A stretch of 64,000 nucleotides of DNA from Curtobacterium sp. MCLR17_036 (GTDB lineage: Bacteria > Actinomycetota > Actinomycetes > Actinomycetales > Microbacteriaceae): the NCBI RefSeq assembly GCF_003234445.2, contig NZ_CP126269.1, forward strand, positions 3,224,001 to 3,288,000. Reading direction: 5' to 3'. Shown piece by piece: positions 35,979-44,700 of this stretch. Both the position numbers and the translations under genes were made by a program. Under the pieces are notes generated by a model that was not told the origin of the DNA, did not search any database, and saw only the letters and a program-made list of their open reading frames with translations. Position 1 is the stretch's first letter. Each line of letters begins with the position of its first letter.

Positions 35979-37610
35979 GTGAACGAAGCTCTCCGTACCC
36001 GCGCCACCGACGTGTTCGGCTGGCGCCTCCGCCCCGACCAGGAATCCGTCATCGACGCGGTGCTCGACGGGCGAGACGCCCTCGCCGTGATGCCGACCGG
36101 CTCGGGGAAGTCCGCGATCTACCAGGTCGCCGGCCTCGAACTCGACGGCATCGTCGTCGTGGTCTCCCCCCTCGTGGCGCTCCAGGAGGACCAGGTCGTC
36201 GGACTCGAGCACCACGAGCACGCACCCCGCGCCGTCGCGATGAACGCCACGCGGAAGGCCCGCGACGTCGCCGACGCCTGGGACGCCGTCGCCGCGGGCG
36301 AGGTCGGGTACGTCTTCCTGGCCCCGGAGCAGCTCGTCAAGGACGACGTGATCGAACGGCTGCACGACGCCGGTGTCGCGCTGGTCGCCGTCGACGAGGC
36401 GCACTGCATCTCGTCCTGGGGCCACGACTTCCGGCCCGACTACCTGGCGCTCGGCGAGGTCGTCGAGCGCCTCGGCCGCCCGCCGGTCCTGGCGTTGACG
36501 GCGACGGGCTCCGCGCCCGTCCGCGACGACGTGGTGGACCGGCTCCGCATGCGCGACCCGTTCGTGCTCGCCTCGGGCTTCGACCGCCCCGGCATCCGGC
36601 TCGAGGTGGTCCGGCACGCCGAGGACGCCGACAAGCGGGCGGCCGTGGTCGACCAGGTCGCCGACCTCGACGGGGCGACGGTCGTCTACGTCGCCACCCG
36701 GGCCGAGACGACGGAGTACGCCGACGCGCTGGCTGCCCGCGGTCGTCGCGCACAGCCGTACCACGCGGGCATGCGGGTGGCGGAGCGGGAGTCGGTGCAC
36801 ACCGGCTTCCTGGACGGCGACGTCGACGTCGTGGTCGCGACGAGCGCCTTCGGCATGGGCATCGACAAGCCGGACGTCCGGTACGTCGTGCACGCCGACG
36901 TGCCGGAGTCGGTCGACGCCTACTACCAGGAGATCGGCCGGGCCGGGCGGGACGCCGAGCCCGCTCTCGCCACCCTGCACTACCGGGCCGAGGACTTCGG
37001 CCTGCGCACGTTCTTCGCGTCCGGCTCGCCCCGGCCCGCCTCGGTCCGCGCCGTCTTCGACGCCGTGCCGGCGACCGGCTCGATCCCCCGGTCGGCGATC
37101 GCCGAGGCCTCGGGCCTGACCGCCCGCACCGCCGGACGAGCGCTCAACGCCCTGCTCGACGCGGGAGCGCTCCGCGACGACGTCGACGGCGTCGCCCGGG
37201 TGCCGGACGGCCCGGACACGGCGGACCGCGCCGCGCGTGCCACGGCGGACCGTGCGGCAGAACGCGAGCGGGTCGAGGAGTCCCGGATCGCGATGATGCG
37301 CCAGCTGGCCGAGACCACCGGCTGCCGTCGACAGTTCCTGCTCGGGTACTTCGGCGACGAACTGCCGGAGCCCTGCGGCAACTGCGACACCTGCTCCTCC
37401 GGTTCGGCGCACGAGGCCGCGGCCCACGTGGCGGACGGCTCGAACGACGCCGCCTGGCCGCCGGACTCCCACGTGGAGCACGCCGAGTGGGGCACCGGTG
37501 TGGTCATGAGCACCGAGGAGGACCGCATCACGGTGTTCTTCGAGTCGGCGGGCTACCGCACGCTCGCGATCGCGGACGTCGAGGAACGCGGGCTGCTCGA
37601 GCGGGTCTGA
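35979..37610 (+). CDS. recQ: RecQ-like ATP-dependent DNA helicase with a Tudor-like C-terminus
   Basis: A 543-residue superfamily 2 helicase. Motif I VMPTGSGKSAIYQ (about residues 36-48), motif II VDEAHCISSWGHDFRPDY (DEAH box with the RecQ aromatic loop), motif III LTATGSAPVRDD, motif VI YYQEIGRAGRD, and a zinc-binding cluster with CGNCDTCSS. There is no HRDC domain. Instead the protein ends in HAEWGTGVVMSTEEDRITVF and FESAGYRTLAI, a DUF3553-like SH3/Tudor fold similar to the end of the PcrA encoded at 61.3 kb. GTG 35979 is 6 nt after CAGTGT. A hairpin at 37636 follows the stop. Confidence 0.93.
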   Translation: MNEALRTRATDVFGWRLRPDQESVIDAVLDGRDALAVMPTGSGKSAIYQVAGLELDGIVVVVSPLVALQEDQVVGLEHHEHAPRAVAMNATRKARDVADAWDAVAAGEVGYVFLAPEQLVKDDVIERLHDAGVALVAVDEAHCISSWGHDFRPDYLALGEVVERLGRPPVLALTATGSAPVRDDVVDRLRMRDPFVLASGFDRPGIRLEVVRHAEDADKRAAVVDQVADLDGATVVYVATRAETTEYADALAARGRRAQPYHAGMRVAERESVHTGFLDGDVDVVVATSAFGMGIDKPDVRYVVHADVPESVDAYYQEIGRAGRDAEPALATLHYRAEDFGLRTFFASGSPRPASVRAVFDAVPATGSIPRSAIAEASGLTARTAGRALNALLDAGALRDDVDGVARVPDGPDTADRAARATADRAAERERVEESRIAMMRQLAETTGCRRQFLLGYFGDELPEPCGNCDTCSSGSAHEAAAHVADGSNDAAWPPDSHVEHAEWGTGVVMSTEEDRITVFFESAGYRTLAIADVEERGLLERV

Positions 37611-37635
37611 CGGTCCCGTCGGACCCGGCAGCGCT

Positions 37636-37688
37636 GGGGGAAGGCGCGGTCGCTCGACCACCCGTCGGCGACCGCGCTCCACTCCCCC
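37636..37688 (+). terminator. hairpin downstream of recQ
   Basis: gcgcggtcgc (37644-37653) pairs perfectly with 37668-37677; an outer GGGGG (37636-37640) can pair with CCCCC (37684-37688). Located 26 bp after the recQ stop. Confidence 0.65.
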
Positions 37689-37814
37689 GAGCATCCGCGA
37701 TGTTGCCCCGGCGGCGTGACCGCCAGGTGACGCCGGGGTGAACACGACACGAAACCGGACGGCCACCAGGCGCCGACGGGTAGGCAGGAAGCCAGCAAAC
37801 GGAGAGGAACCACC

Positions 37815-38108
37815 ATGAGCGATCCCGGCATCAGCCCCGTCGACGACCTCGACGCCCAGCAGCGACGCGACGACGACATCGACCGCGAGCACGTCGGCCC
37901 GTACGAGGTGGACGAGTCCGAGGAGTCCCTGGAGACCGTGACGAACGACGCGGTCGCCGGCGAGACCGTCGAGCCGCAGCCCGGCGACGGCTCCGACGAC
38001 GGCCCGACCGGCGGCGCCCCGCGCGAGGGCTCCCCCGACCTGTGGGAGCACGACGGCGACGAGGACCGTCCGGACCTCGGCAACGACCTCGGTACGAAGC
38101 CGCTCTGA
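37815..38108 (+). CDS. small acidic protein of unknown function
   Basis: A 97-residue, strongly acidic protein (repeated DDD, DEDRPD, DESEESLE). It has no cysteine, no hydrophobic helix and no family I recognise; it is probably intrinsically disordered. ATG 37815 has GGAGAGG upstream. The ordered N-terminal piece SDPGISPVDDLDAQQRRDDD and the end DLGNDLGTKPL look conserved-like in composition, but I cannot name a family. Confidence 0.65.
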   Translation: MSDPGISPVDDLDAQQRRDDDIDREHVGPYEVDESEESLETVTNDAVAGETVEPQPGDGSDDGPTGGAPREGSPDLWEHDGDEDRPDLGNDLGTKPL

Positions 38109-38134
38109 CGCGGCACCCCCGGAGCACGGCTCGG

Positions 38135-38140
38135 TACGAT
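38135..38140 (+). promoter_or_regulatory. -10 hexamer of the small membrane protein gene (leaderless)
   Basis: TACGAT, 6 nt (cgggcc) before GTG 38147. Confidence 0.55.
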
Positions 38141-38146
38141 CGGGCC

Positions 38147-38512
38147 GTGCTCCGTCGCGTCCGGGAAGGTCTGCACCGCTGGCCCGCGGTGGCTCGGCTC
38201 GTCGCGATCGCGGCGCTCCTGCTCGTCGCGGCCGCCGCGCACCTCGCCGCACAGCCGGAACCCGTCGGTCGGTGGCTGCCCCTGCTCGTGGTCGCGGTCG
38301 TCGGAGCGCTCGTCACCGGAGCACCGCGACACCGCTGGCCGCTGCCGGCGATCTGGCTCGTCGCCACCGTGCTCGCGGTGATCCGCGGCTCGGCAGTGGA
38401 CCCCGGCACGACCGCCACCGCCCTCGCTGTCGGCGCGGTCGCGCTCGTCGCGGCCCTCGCCGCGGACGTCGTGCCGGTGCTGCGCTCCCGCCACCGACGG
38501 GTGGAACGGTGA
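38147..38512 (+). CDS. small polytopic membrane protein
   Basis: A 121-residue protein with about four hydrophobic segments (VARLVAIAALLLVAAAAHLA, WLPLLVVAVVGALVTGA, LPAIWLVATVLAVIRG, ATALAVGAVALVAALAADVV) and basic ends. GTG 38147 lies 6 nt after TACGAT. Its stop overlaps the next start (GTGA). No family recognised. Confidence 0.68.
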   Translation: MLRRVREGLHRWPAVARLVAIAALLLVAAAAHLAAQPEPVGRWLPLLVVAVVGALVTGAPRHRWPLPAIWLVATVLAVIRGSAVDPGTTATALAVGAVALVAALAADVVPVLRSRHRRVER

Positions 38513-39348
38513 CCCCGCGACGGGCGGCAGGCACCGTGCCGGACCCGCGCCGAGCCTCCCGTCACCGGCACGGCCGCGTCCAGGACCCGGACCTGCGGCG
38601 CTGCATCGCCGACAGCACGCCCGTGGCCGCGGGCGGCCGCGCCATCCTGCTGCAGATCGCCGACCCCGTCGTCGCCGCCGGCGTCCGACGGCACTCCGAC
38701 TTCGCACGGCGGCCGCAGCAGCGGCTCGTGCACACGCTGATGTTCGTCTACGCCGTCGTCATCGGGACGGCGTCCGACTCGGCGACCGCGGTCGGCTTCG
38801 TCGACCGCGCCCACCGCCCGGTCGCCGGCGCGGACGACGTCGACCGGCAGCTCTGGGTCGCGGCGACCCTGTTCGACTCGGCCCGACGGGCACACGACCT
38901 GTTCGGCACGCCGTTCTCCGCGGCCCGAGCGGAGCAGGTCCTCGCCGCCTACGCGCCGCTCGCCACCGCGCTCCGGGTGCCCGACGACCGCTGGCCGGCC
39001 TCGGTGGCGGCGTTCGACCGCTACTGGCAGGGCGCGCTCGACGGGCTCCGGGTCACCGACGACGCCCGCGGCGTGGTGCGGGACCTGCTGCACCCCCGGT
39101 TCGCCCCGCGCTGGGTGCGTGCCGCGATTCCGCTCGTGCGGATCGTCACCGTCGGCATGCTGCCGGAGCGGATCCGCGCCGCGTACGGCTTCGCGTGGGG
39201 GCCGCGGGAGCAGCGCCGGTTCGACCGCACGGTCCGCCTCGTCGCGGCGGTGCGCGCCGTCGTCCCCCGGCCCCTGCTGCGGCTGCCCGCCGCGCTGCTG
39301 CTCCGTGGGCTGCGTCGGACGACCCGTCGACACGCCGCGGTACGGTAG
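38509..39348 (+). CDS. MpaB-like oxygenase family protein (DUF2236)
   Basis: A 279-residue protein of the MpaB/rubber-oxygenase-like family (latex clearing protein-related; heme proteins in characterised members). Seen: LRRCIADSTPVAAGGRAILL followed by QIADPVVAAGVRRHSDF, RLVHTLMFVYAVVIGTASDS, the His-containing FVDRAHRPV and LWVAATLFDSARRAHDLFG. These contain the family's usual His and Arg/Lys positions. The N-terminal ~15 residues are encoded by DNA that matches the arm of the 33604 hairpin, so the real start may be further downstream even though GTG 38509 overlaps the previous stop. Substrate unknown. Confidence 0.75.
   Translation: MTPRRAAGTVPDPRRASRHRHGRVQDPDLRRCIADSTPVAAGGRAILLQIADPVVAAGVRRHSDFARRPQQRLVHTLMFVYAVVIGTASDSATAVGFVDRAHRPVAGADDVDRQLWVAATLFDSARRAHDLFGTPFSAARAEQVLAAYAPLATALRVPDDRWPASVAAFDRYWQGALDGLRVTDDARGVVRDLLHPRFAPRWVRAAIPLVRIVTVGMLPERIRAAYGFAWGPREQRRFDRTVRLVAAVRAVVPRPLLRLPAALLLRGLRRTTRRHAAVR
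39341..39346 (+). promoter_or_regulatory. -10 hexamer of the 39354 gene (leaderless)
   Basis: TACGGT, 7 nt before ATG 39354, inside the end of the MpaB-like gene. Confidence 0.5.
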
Positions 39349-39353
39349 CGGGC

Positions 39354-39962
39354 ATGTCGGTCGACCACTTCGCCATCACGGTCCCCCGGTCCTGGTTCGA
39401 GCTGCCGGTGGACCCGGAACGGCGCGACGACCGGATCTCGGCCCTCGTGCAGGAGCGCATCGAGGACCACCGCGAGCTCTGGGACCACCGCACCGAGATC
39501 GTCCGGGTGCTCCGCCGTTTCGCGCGGTCCGCCTGGGACAGCGGTGCCCGGTACTGCGCCGCGTTCGCCGAGCCGAGCGAGGACGGCATCGTCTCCGGCG
39601 CCCTCACGGTCACGGTCCTGCCCGCTCCCGAGGCCGGCGGCGACCCGCTCGCGGCGCTCACCGACCACGTCGCAGCCCTCGGCGGCGACGAGGACGGCAT
39701 GCACGTCGACGTGCACGAGGTCCCGCGGGTGGGCCGGGTCCCGCGGGTCTGGGGCGTCTCCACCGTGCAGGCCCCGGACGGGCGCGGCTCGTTCGACGTC
39801 GTGCTCATGCAGACGTTCGTGCCGGCCGGCGAGCAGGTCGCGCTCGTGAGCGTCTCCTCGCCCGCGACCGACCTGGCCGAACCGCTCTGGGAGCTGTTCG
39901 AGACCGTCACCGACACCTTCGAGCTCGTCGACTCGGCGGCCGTCGGCCCCGGGGACGACTGA
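39354..39962 (+). CDS. protein of unknown function upstream of an FHA gene
   Basis: A 202-residue soluble protein without a family I recognise. Seen: VDHFAITVPRSWFELPVDPE, a helical stretch RISALVQERIEDHRELWDHR, SGALTVTVLPAP, and SFDVVLMQTFVPAGEQVALV. The pattern (short beta strands, then a helix LWELFETVTDTFELV) resembles small actinobacterial proteins that accompany secretion systems, but this is only an impression. Its stop overlaps the FHA gene start by one base (TGATG). The position a few kb from the T7SS island fits a link, yet none is proven. Confidence 0.65.
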   Translation: MSVDHFAITVPRSWFELPVDPERRDDRISALVQERIEDHRELWDHRTEIVRVLRRFARSAWDSGARYCAAFAEPSEDGIVSGALTVTVLPAPEAGGDPLAALTDHVAALGGDEDGMHVDVHEVPRVGRVPRVWGVSTVQAPDGRGSFDVVLMQTFVPAGEQVALVSVSSPATDLAEPLWELFETVTDTFELVDSAAVGPGDD

Positions 39963-40564
39963 TGCGCCTCTGGCCGTTCCGGCGGCGGCGGAAGCCCGTC
40001 GAGCCCGTGGTCGAACGGGTCACCGCGGACGACCTCGCCCGCATGGCGCACCAGGGCGAACTGGCCCGGGCCGTGGTCACGCCGCCACCGGCGCCACGCG
40101 CCTCGGCCGACCGCGTCCGCTCCACCGTCGCGCAGCTGCCCGGGCGCCCGCTCGGCGGCTCCGGTGTCGCGACCCAGGCCGCCCCCGCGCGGCAGCGCGC
40201 AGCCGCCGTGCTCGTGCTCGACGACGAGCAGCGCGTGACCGTCTCGGGCGGCGGGCTCGTCGGCCGCGACCCGGCGAGCGCCCACCCCGACGGCGGGTAC
40301 GCGCACGTCATCGCGCTCGAGGACCCCGAACGCCTGCTCAGCCGCACGCACCTGGAGTTCGGCTTCGGTGCCGAGGGGTCGTTCTGGGTGCTCGACGCGG
40401 CGTCCGCGAACGGGGTCGAACTCCACCGCCCGGGTCACCAGGCGGCGACGCTCGTGCCGTCGCAGCGCACGACCGTGCAGCCCGGCGACACCGTCGTCTT
40501 CGGCGGCCACACCCTGCGCGCGGAGCCCGCCGTCGGCCTGGTCGACGAGGGGCCGCTCGGCTGA
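39962..40564 (+). CDS. FHA domain protein
   Basis: A 200-residue protein with a basic N-terminus (MRLWPFRRRRKP), a flexible middle, and a C-terminal FHA domain (about residues 95-185) for phosphothreonine binding. The phosphopeptide loop residues are present: GRDPASAHPDGGY, LSRTHLEFGFG and SANGVELHRPG. FHA proteins often act with Ser/Thr kinases and are common around T7SS loci; EssC at 41.7 kb also has an FHA-like N-terminal region. No kinase gene is in the window. Confidence 0.85.
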   Translation: MRLWPFRRRRKPVEPVVERVTADDLARMAHQGELARAVVTPPPAPRASADRVRSTVAQLPGRPLGGSGVATQAAPARQRAAAVLVLDDEQRVTVSGGGLVGRDPASAHPDGGYAHVIALEDPERLLSRTHLEFGFGAEGSFWVLDAASANGVELHRPGHQAATLVPSQRTTVQPGDTVVFGGHTLRAEPAVGLVDEGPLG

Positions 40565-40589
40565 CGTGCGGTCCCGGGGCGGTGGGGCA

Positions 40590-40705
40590 GTTCCGCGCGT
40601 GGGAGGTCGTTCCGCGCGTGGTGGGCCGTTTCGCGCGTGGTCAGCAGGTTCTTCCGGCTTCCGACGCGCGGATCGTCTTCCCATCTCGTGCGCGATGGGA
40701 CAGAA
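40590..40705. repeat. GCGCGT-family intergenic element
   Basis: Three direct copies of GTTYCGCGCGTGG are followed by an inverted-like copy (gacgcgcggatcg). Then CCCATC (40680-40685) pairs with GATGGG (40694-40699), followed by ACAG. The layout and the TTCCCATC...GGGACAG tail match the element at 6042. It separates the FHA gene from the next start. Confidence 0.65.
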
Positions 40706-40752
40706 CGAGTCCGGGCGGGCGCACCGAGCACCCCGACCGCAGGAGGAACGCG

Positions 40753-41196
40753 ATGCGTGAGCGATTCCTGACGAGCGCGGACGAGCGGTTGATCGACGCT
40801 CTGCAGTCCGCGCCGGCGGACTTCGTGTTCCCCGATCGGTTCCGGGCGGAAATCGGTCGGACGACCCTGGCGGAGATCGACCCGTTCATGTGGACCTCCG
40901 AGTACCGGGGGCAGACGGCGGCCTGGACGGCGATCGTCGCCGAGCAGTTCCCAGCGCGGACGCTCGTACCGCTCGCGAAGCACCAGGACACCGACGACGT
41001 GTTCTGCTTCGACGGTGGTGATCGCTCGGGGAACCCTCCCGTGCTCGTCATCCACACGTTCGCCTCGCCGGGAACGGAGTACCGCGGCCAGTGGACGTCG
41101 TTCGACGTCTGGTGGGAGGAGATGGAGGATCACCGAGCAGCCTGGCTCGCCGAGCACGAGCACGAGCACGAGGACGAGGACGAGGACCCACGATGA
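40753..41196 (+). CDS. possible SUKH (SMI1/KNR4-like) protein coupled to kptA
   Basis: A 147-residue soluble protein, acidic at the C-terminus with a tail of His/Glu/Asp repeats (HEHEHEDEDEDPR). Aromatic-rich stretches (IDPFMWTSEYRGQTAAWTAI, VLVIHTFASPGTEYRGQWTS, FDVWWEEMEDH) resemble SMI1/KNR4-type SUKH domains, known as immunity proteins for nuclease and other toxins. I cannot verify this without profile search. It has a strong AGGAGG ribosome binding site. Its stop overlaps the start of kptA (ATGA), so the two are produced together. Confidence 0.5.
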   Translation: MRERFLTSADERLIDALQSAPADFVFPDRFRAEIGRTTLAEIDPFMWTSEYRGQTAAWTAIVAEQFPARTLVPLAKHQDTDDVFCFDGGDRSGNPPVLVIHTFASPGTEYRGQWTSFDVWWEEMEDHRAAWLAEHEHEHEDEDEDPR

Positions 41197-41738
41197 CCCG
41201 ACGGGACACCACGATCAGCAAGGCGATGTCGCACGCCCTCCGCCACGAGCCCGCCGCCTACGGCCTCGACCTCGCTCCGGACGGCAGCGTGCCGCTGTCC
41301 GCGCTGGTCGCCGGTCTGCAGGGCGCCGGTGTCGACGTCACCGTGGACGACGTCCGACGGGTCGTCGCGGAGTCCGACAAGCAACGCTTCGCCATCGACG
41401 ACGACCGCATCCGCGCGCAGTACGGGCACTCGACCGACCAGCGCATCGTGCAGCGCAGCGTCGAACCCGCTGCCGAGCTCTGGCACGCGACATCACCCGA
41501 GGCCGCCGCACGCATCCTCGAGCAGGGACTCCTGCCGATGGGCCGGCAGTACGCGCACCTGACGACCGACCGTGACCTCGCGCTCCAGGCCGGTCGACGC
41601 AAGGCCCCGCACCCGGTCCTGCTCCGCATCGACGCCGCGCGGGCGGCTGCCGACGGTGTCGAGTTCGCCGAGGGCCACGACCGGGTCACGCTGGCGCTGG
41701 CCGTCCCACCGCAGTACGTCCAGCGCGTCGGACCCTAG
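41193..41738 (+). CDS. kptA: RNA 2'-phosphotransferase, KptA/Tpt1 family
   Basis: Removes a 2'-phosphate from RNA by transferring it to NAD+, forming ADP-ribose 1'',2''-cyclic phosphate and nicotinamide (known for the family). Its role in bacteria is unclear since they lack the fungal tRNA-splicing pathway. The 181-residue protein shows SKAMSHALRHEPAAYGL at the N-terminus (the conserved RNA-binding Arg-His), the winged-helix segment, SDKQRFAIDDDRIRAQYGHS, LWHATSPEAAARILEQGL, and PMGRQYAHLTTD. It overlaps the upstream gene by 4 nt and the facing EssC gene by 4 nt. It is NAD-consuming and lies near the NAD salvage operon. Confidence 0.93.
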   Translation: MTRRDTTISKAMSHALRHEPAAYGLDLAPDGSVPLSALVAGLQGAGVDVTVDDVRRVVAESDKQRFAIDDDRIRAQYGHSTDQRIVQRSVEPAAELWHATSPEAAARILEQGLLPMGRQYAHLTTDRDLALQAGRRKAPHPVLLRIDAARAAADGVEFAEGHDRVTLALAVPPQYVQRVGP

Positions 41739-44700
41739 CCGAGCGGCACCTGCACGAGCCGCAGCGCCTGGTCGGCGTCGTTGAGCAGCGCCCGCCCGGC
41801 GACGCGGTCCTGCGTGACCAGGCTCTTCGAGAGCTTCGTGCCGATCAGGTCGCCGTCGACGGTGCTGAGCGGCGCGAGCAGCATGCCCCGCCGGGCCTTC
41901 TTCGCCTCGACCTGCCAGCCGCGGAACCCGCTCGCGACGCCCTCGACGTCGCCGCCGAGCACCAGGCCCACCGAGCGGCCGCGGTCGGACTCCAGGATCG
42001 CGCGGAACACGGGTTCCGCCGCGGTCTCCTTGAGCACCTCGGCGTCGTCGACGAGCACGAGCGTGAAGCGACCGGCGCCGGCGTCGACCGCGGCGGTCAG
42101 CCCCTCTGCGCCGATGCCGGCGTCGGTGACCACCGTCGCACCGGGCGTGCCGTCCAGGCCGCGGAGCACCGACTCGCGGGGCGTGACCGCGACGACGCAC
42201 CCGCCCGCGCCGAGCACGTGCCGCGCCATCGCGAGGAGCGCGGTGCTCTTGCCCGAGCGCGGGCTGCCGCCGACGATGAACACGGGGGTGTCCTGCACGA
42301 AGTCGTGCGTGAACAGTCGGAGCTCGTCGCCGCCGACACCGAGGGCGACCCGGCCCGGTACCGCGTCGGACGCCGGCAGGTGGCGCAGCGCGTCGTCGAG
42401 GGTGACGGAGCGGGGCAGCACGTCGATCCGGAACGGCTTCGGCGCGTCGTCCGGCACGTGGGTGCGGACCTCGTCGCCGATGCCGCGGAGCGCTGCGGCC
42501 TGGTCGCGGCCGCCGAGTCCGCCGGGCAGCACCGCGACCTGTGTCTCCGTCGCGGTGCCGTTGCGGAAGCCGCGGCCGGGCGGGATCGACTCGGGCAGCT
42601 TCTTGCCGTTGATGCCCTCGTAGTTGTAGTCGCCGCGGTCGGCGAGGGCGAGCAGCAGCTTCCGTTCGACCTGGCTCGACATCCGGCCGGAGGTCAGGGT
42701 GCGGTCGCCGGAGACGACCAGGTGCACGCCGACGCCGACGCCCTCGCGCAGGAGCGTCTGGACGGCGTCGTGCAGCGCGCCGTTCTCGGCGTCGGCCAGG
42801 GTCGCCATGAAGCTCTCCCACTGGTCCAGCAGGACGACGATGTGCGGCAGCGGCGTCGTGCCGGGGTCGGAGCGCTGCTCGGCGATCGACGAGTACCCGC
42901 CGCTCGCGAACGCCGCCTGCCGGTCCTGCACGGTGCGCAGCAGGATGCCGAGCAGGCGCGAGACCCGGTCCGGTTCGTGCCGCTGCACGACGGCGCCGCA
43001 GTGCGGCAGGCCGGCGAGGGCGAGCAGCGCGCCGTTGCCGCAGTCGATGCCGTACAGGTGCACGTCGCCCACCCCAAGGCGCAGCGCCATCGCGCCGGCC
43101 AGTGTCCGCAGGGCCTGGCTGCGTCCGGAGCGTGGGGACCCGATGACGAACAGGTGGCCGTCCACGTCGAGGTCGAACACGGTCTGCCGCTGCTGCTGCT
43201 CGGACGGGTGGTCCTCGACGCCCCACGCCACGGCGAGCTCCGGCAGGTCGCCGTCGCCGGCCGCCTCGACGTCGTCGAGCCCGACGACCGTGCCGAGCGG
43301 CGGCAGCCACGGCTGCCGCTGCGCGGGTGTGCCGAGCGCGCGGGTCGCGTCGCAGATTGATCCGACCAGGACGCTCAGGTCGGTGACCTCCACGTCGCTG
43401 GCCGCCGCCTCGACGGCGGCAGGTCGCGGGGCCGGGTCGCTGTACGAGGCGAAGGTGAGCTCGCGCACCAGCGCGGGCCGGGCCTCCTGGTCGTCCGTGC
43501 CGGGCCGTCGCCCGCCCACGCGACCGGACTGGAAGGGCAGCAGCGAGGCGGCGCCGAGCCGCACGTAGGCGCGCCCCGGTGTGGTCTTGGCGATCCGCGC
43601 GGCGTCGTTCGCACCGATCACGTCCTGGCTCTCGGACTGGTCGGTGACCCGCAGCGCGATCCGCAGGTTCGTGTTCGCCCGGATCTCGGGCGAGACGACC
43701 CCACCGGGGCGCTGGGTGGCGAGGATCAGGTGGATGCCGAGCGAGCGCCCGCGCTGTGCGATGTTCACGAGCCCCTTGACGAAGTCGGGCAGCTCACGGG
43801 CGAGCGAGGCGAACTCGTCGATGACGATGAGCAGCCGCGGCATGCTGGCGATGGTCTCGCCACCGGCGGCGGCGCGCTTGGCCTGCAGGTCCTGGTAGTC
43901 CTCGAGGTCCTTCGCGCCGACCGCGGCGAGCGCGTGTTCGCGGGTGCGCAGCTCGGCGCCGAGCGACTCGAGCGCGCGCTCGACCTGGTGGGTGTCGAGG
44001 TCGGTGACCATGCCGACGGTGTGCGGCAGGAGCACGCAGTCCTTGAACGCCGCGCCGCCCTTGTAGTCGACGAGCACGAAGTTCATCTCGTCGGGCCGGT
44101 TCGCGACGGCGAGCGAGGCGACGATCGTCTGCAGCAGCTCGGACTTGCCGGACCCGGTGGTGCCGGCGACCAGGCCGTGCGGCCCGTCGTTGCGCAGGTC
44201 GATCGCGAACGGGCCGTCGATCGACGCGCCGACGACGGCGGTCGTGCTGCGTCCGCCGAGCAACCAGCGGGCCTGCACCGCCTCGGAGGTCGGCGGCTCG
44301 AGCTGCAGCACGTCGAGCAGGCGCGCCGACGACGGGATCGCACCGTCCTCGGCGTCCGGGCTGGCGTCGACGACGGGCGACAGCGATCGGGCCACCCACT
44401 CGAGCCAGTCCTGGTCGACGAGGTCCGGACGGGCGTCGTCGATCCGCTCGGTCCGCTGCTGGGTGACGCGCACCCGGTCGTCGCGGACGACGACCACGGC
44501 GTCGCACTCCTCGGGCAGCAGCCGCTCGTCCAGGTCGAGGCAGATGCTGAACACCCCGACCGCCGGCCCCTCCTTGAGGACCTGCACGAGCGACGGCATC
44601 GCCCGCAGGCGGCGCGCGCCGTCCATCACGACGACGATCTCGTCGGCCGGGGGCGTCTTCTTCCCGATGCCCGCCTCCTTGCGCGCGTCGATCACCGCGG

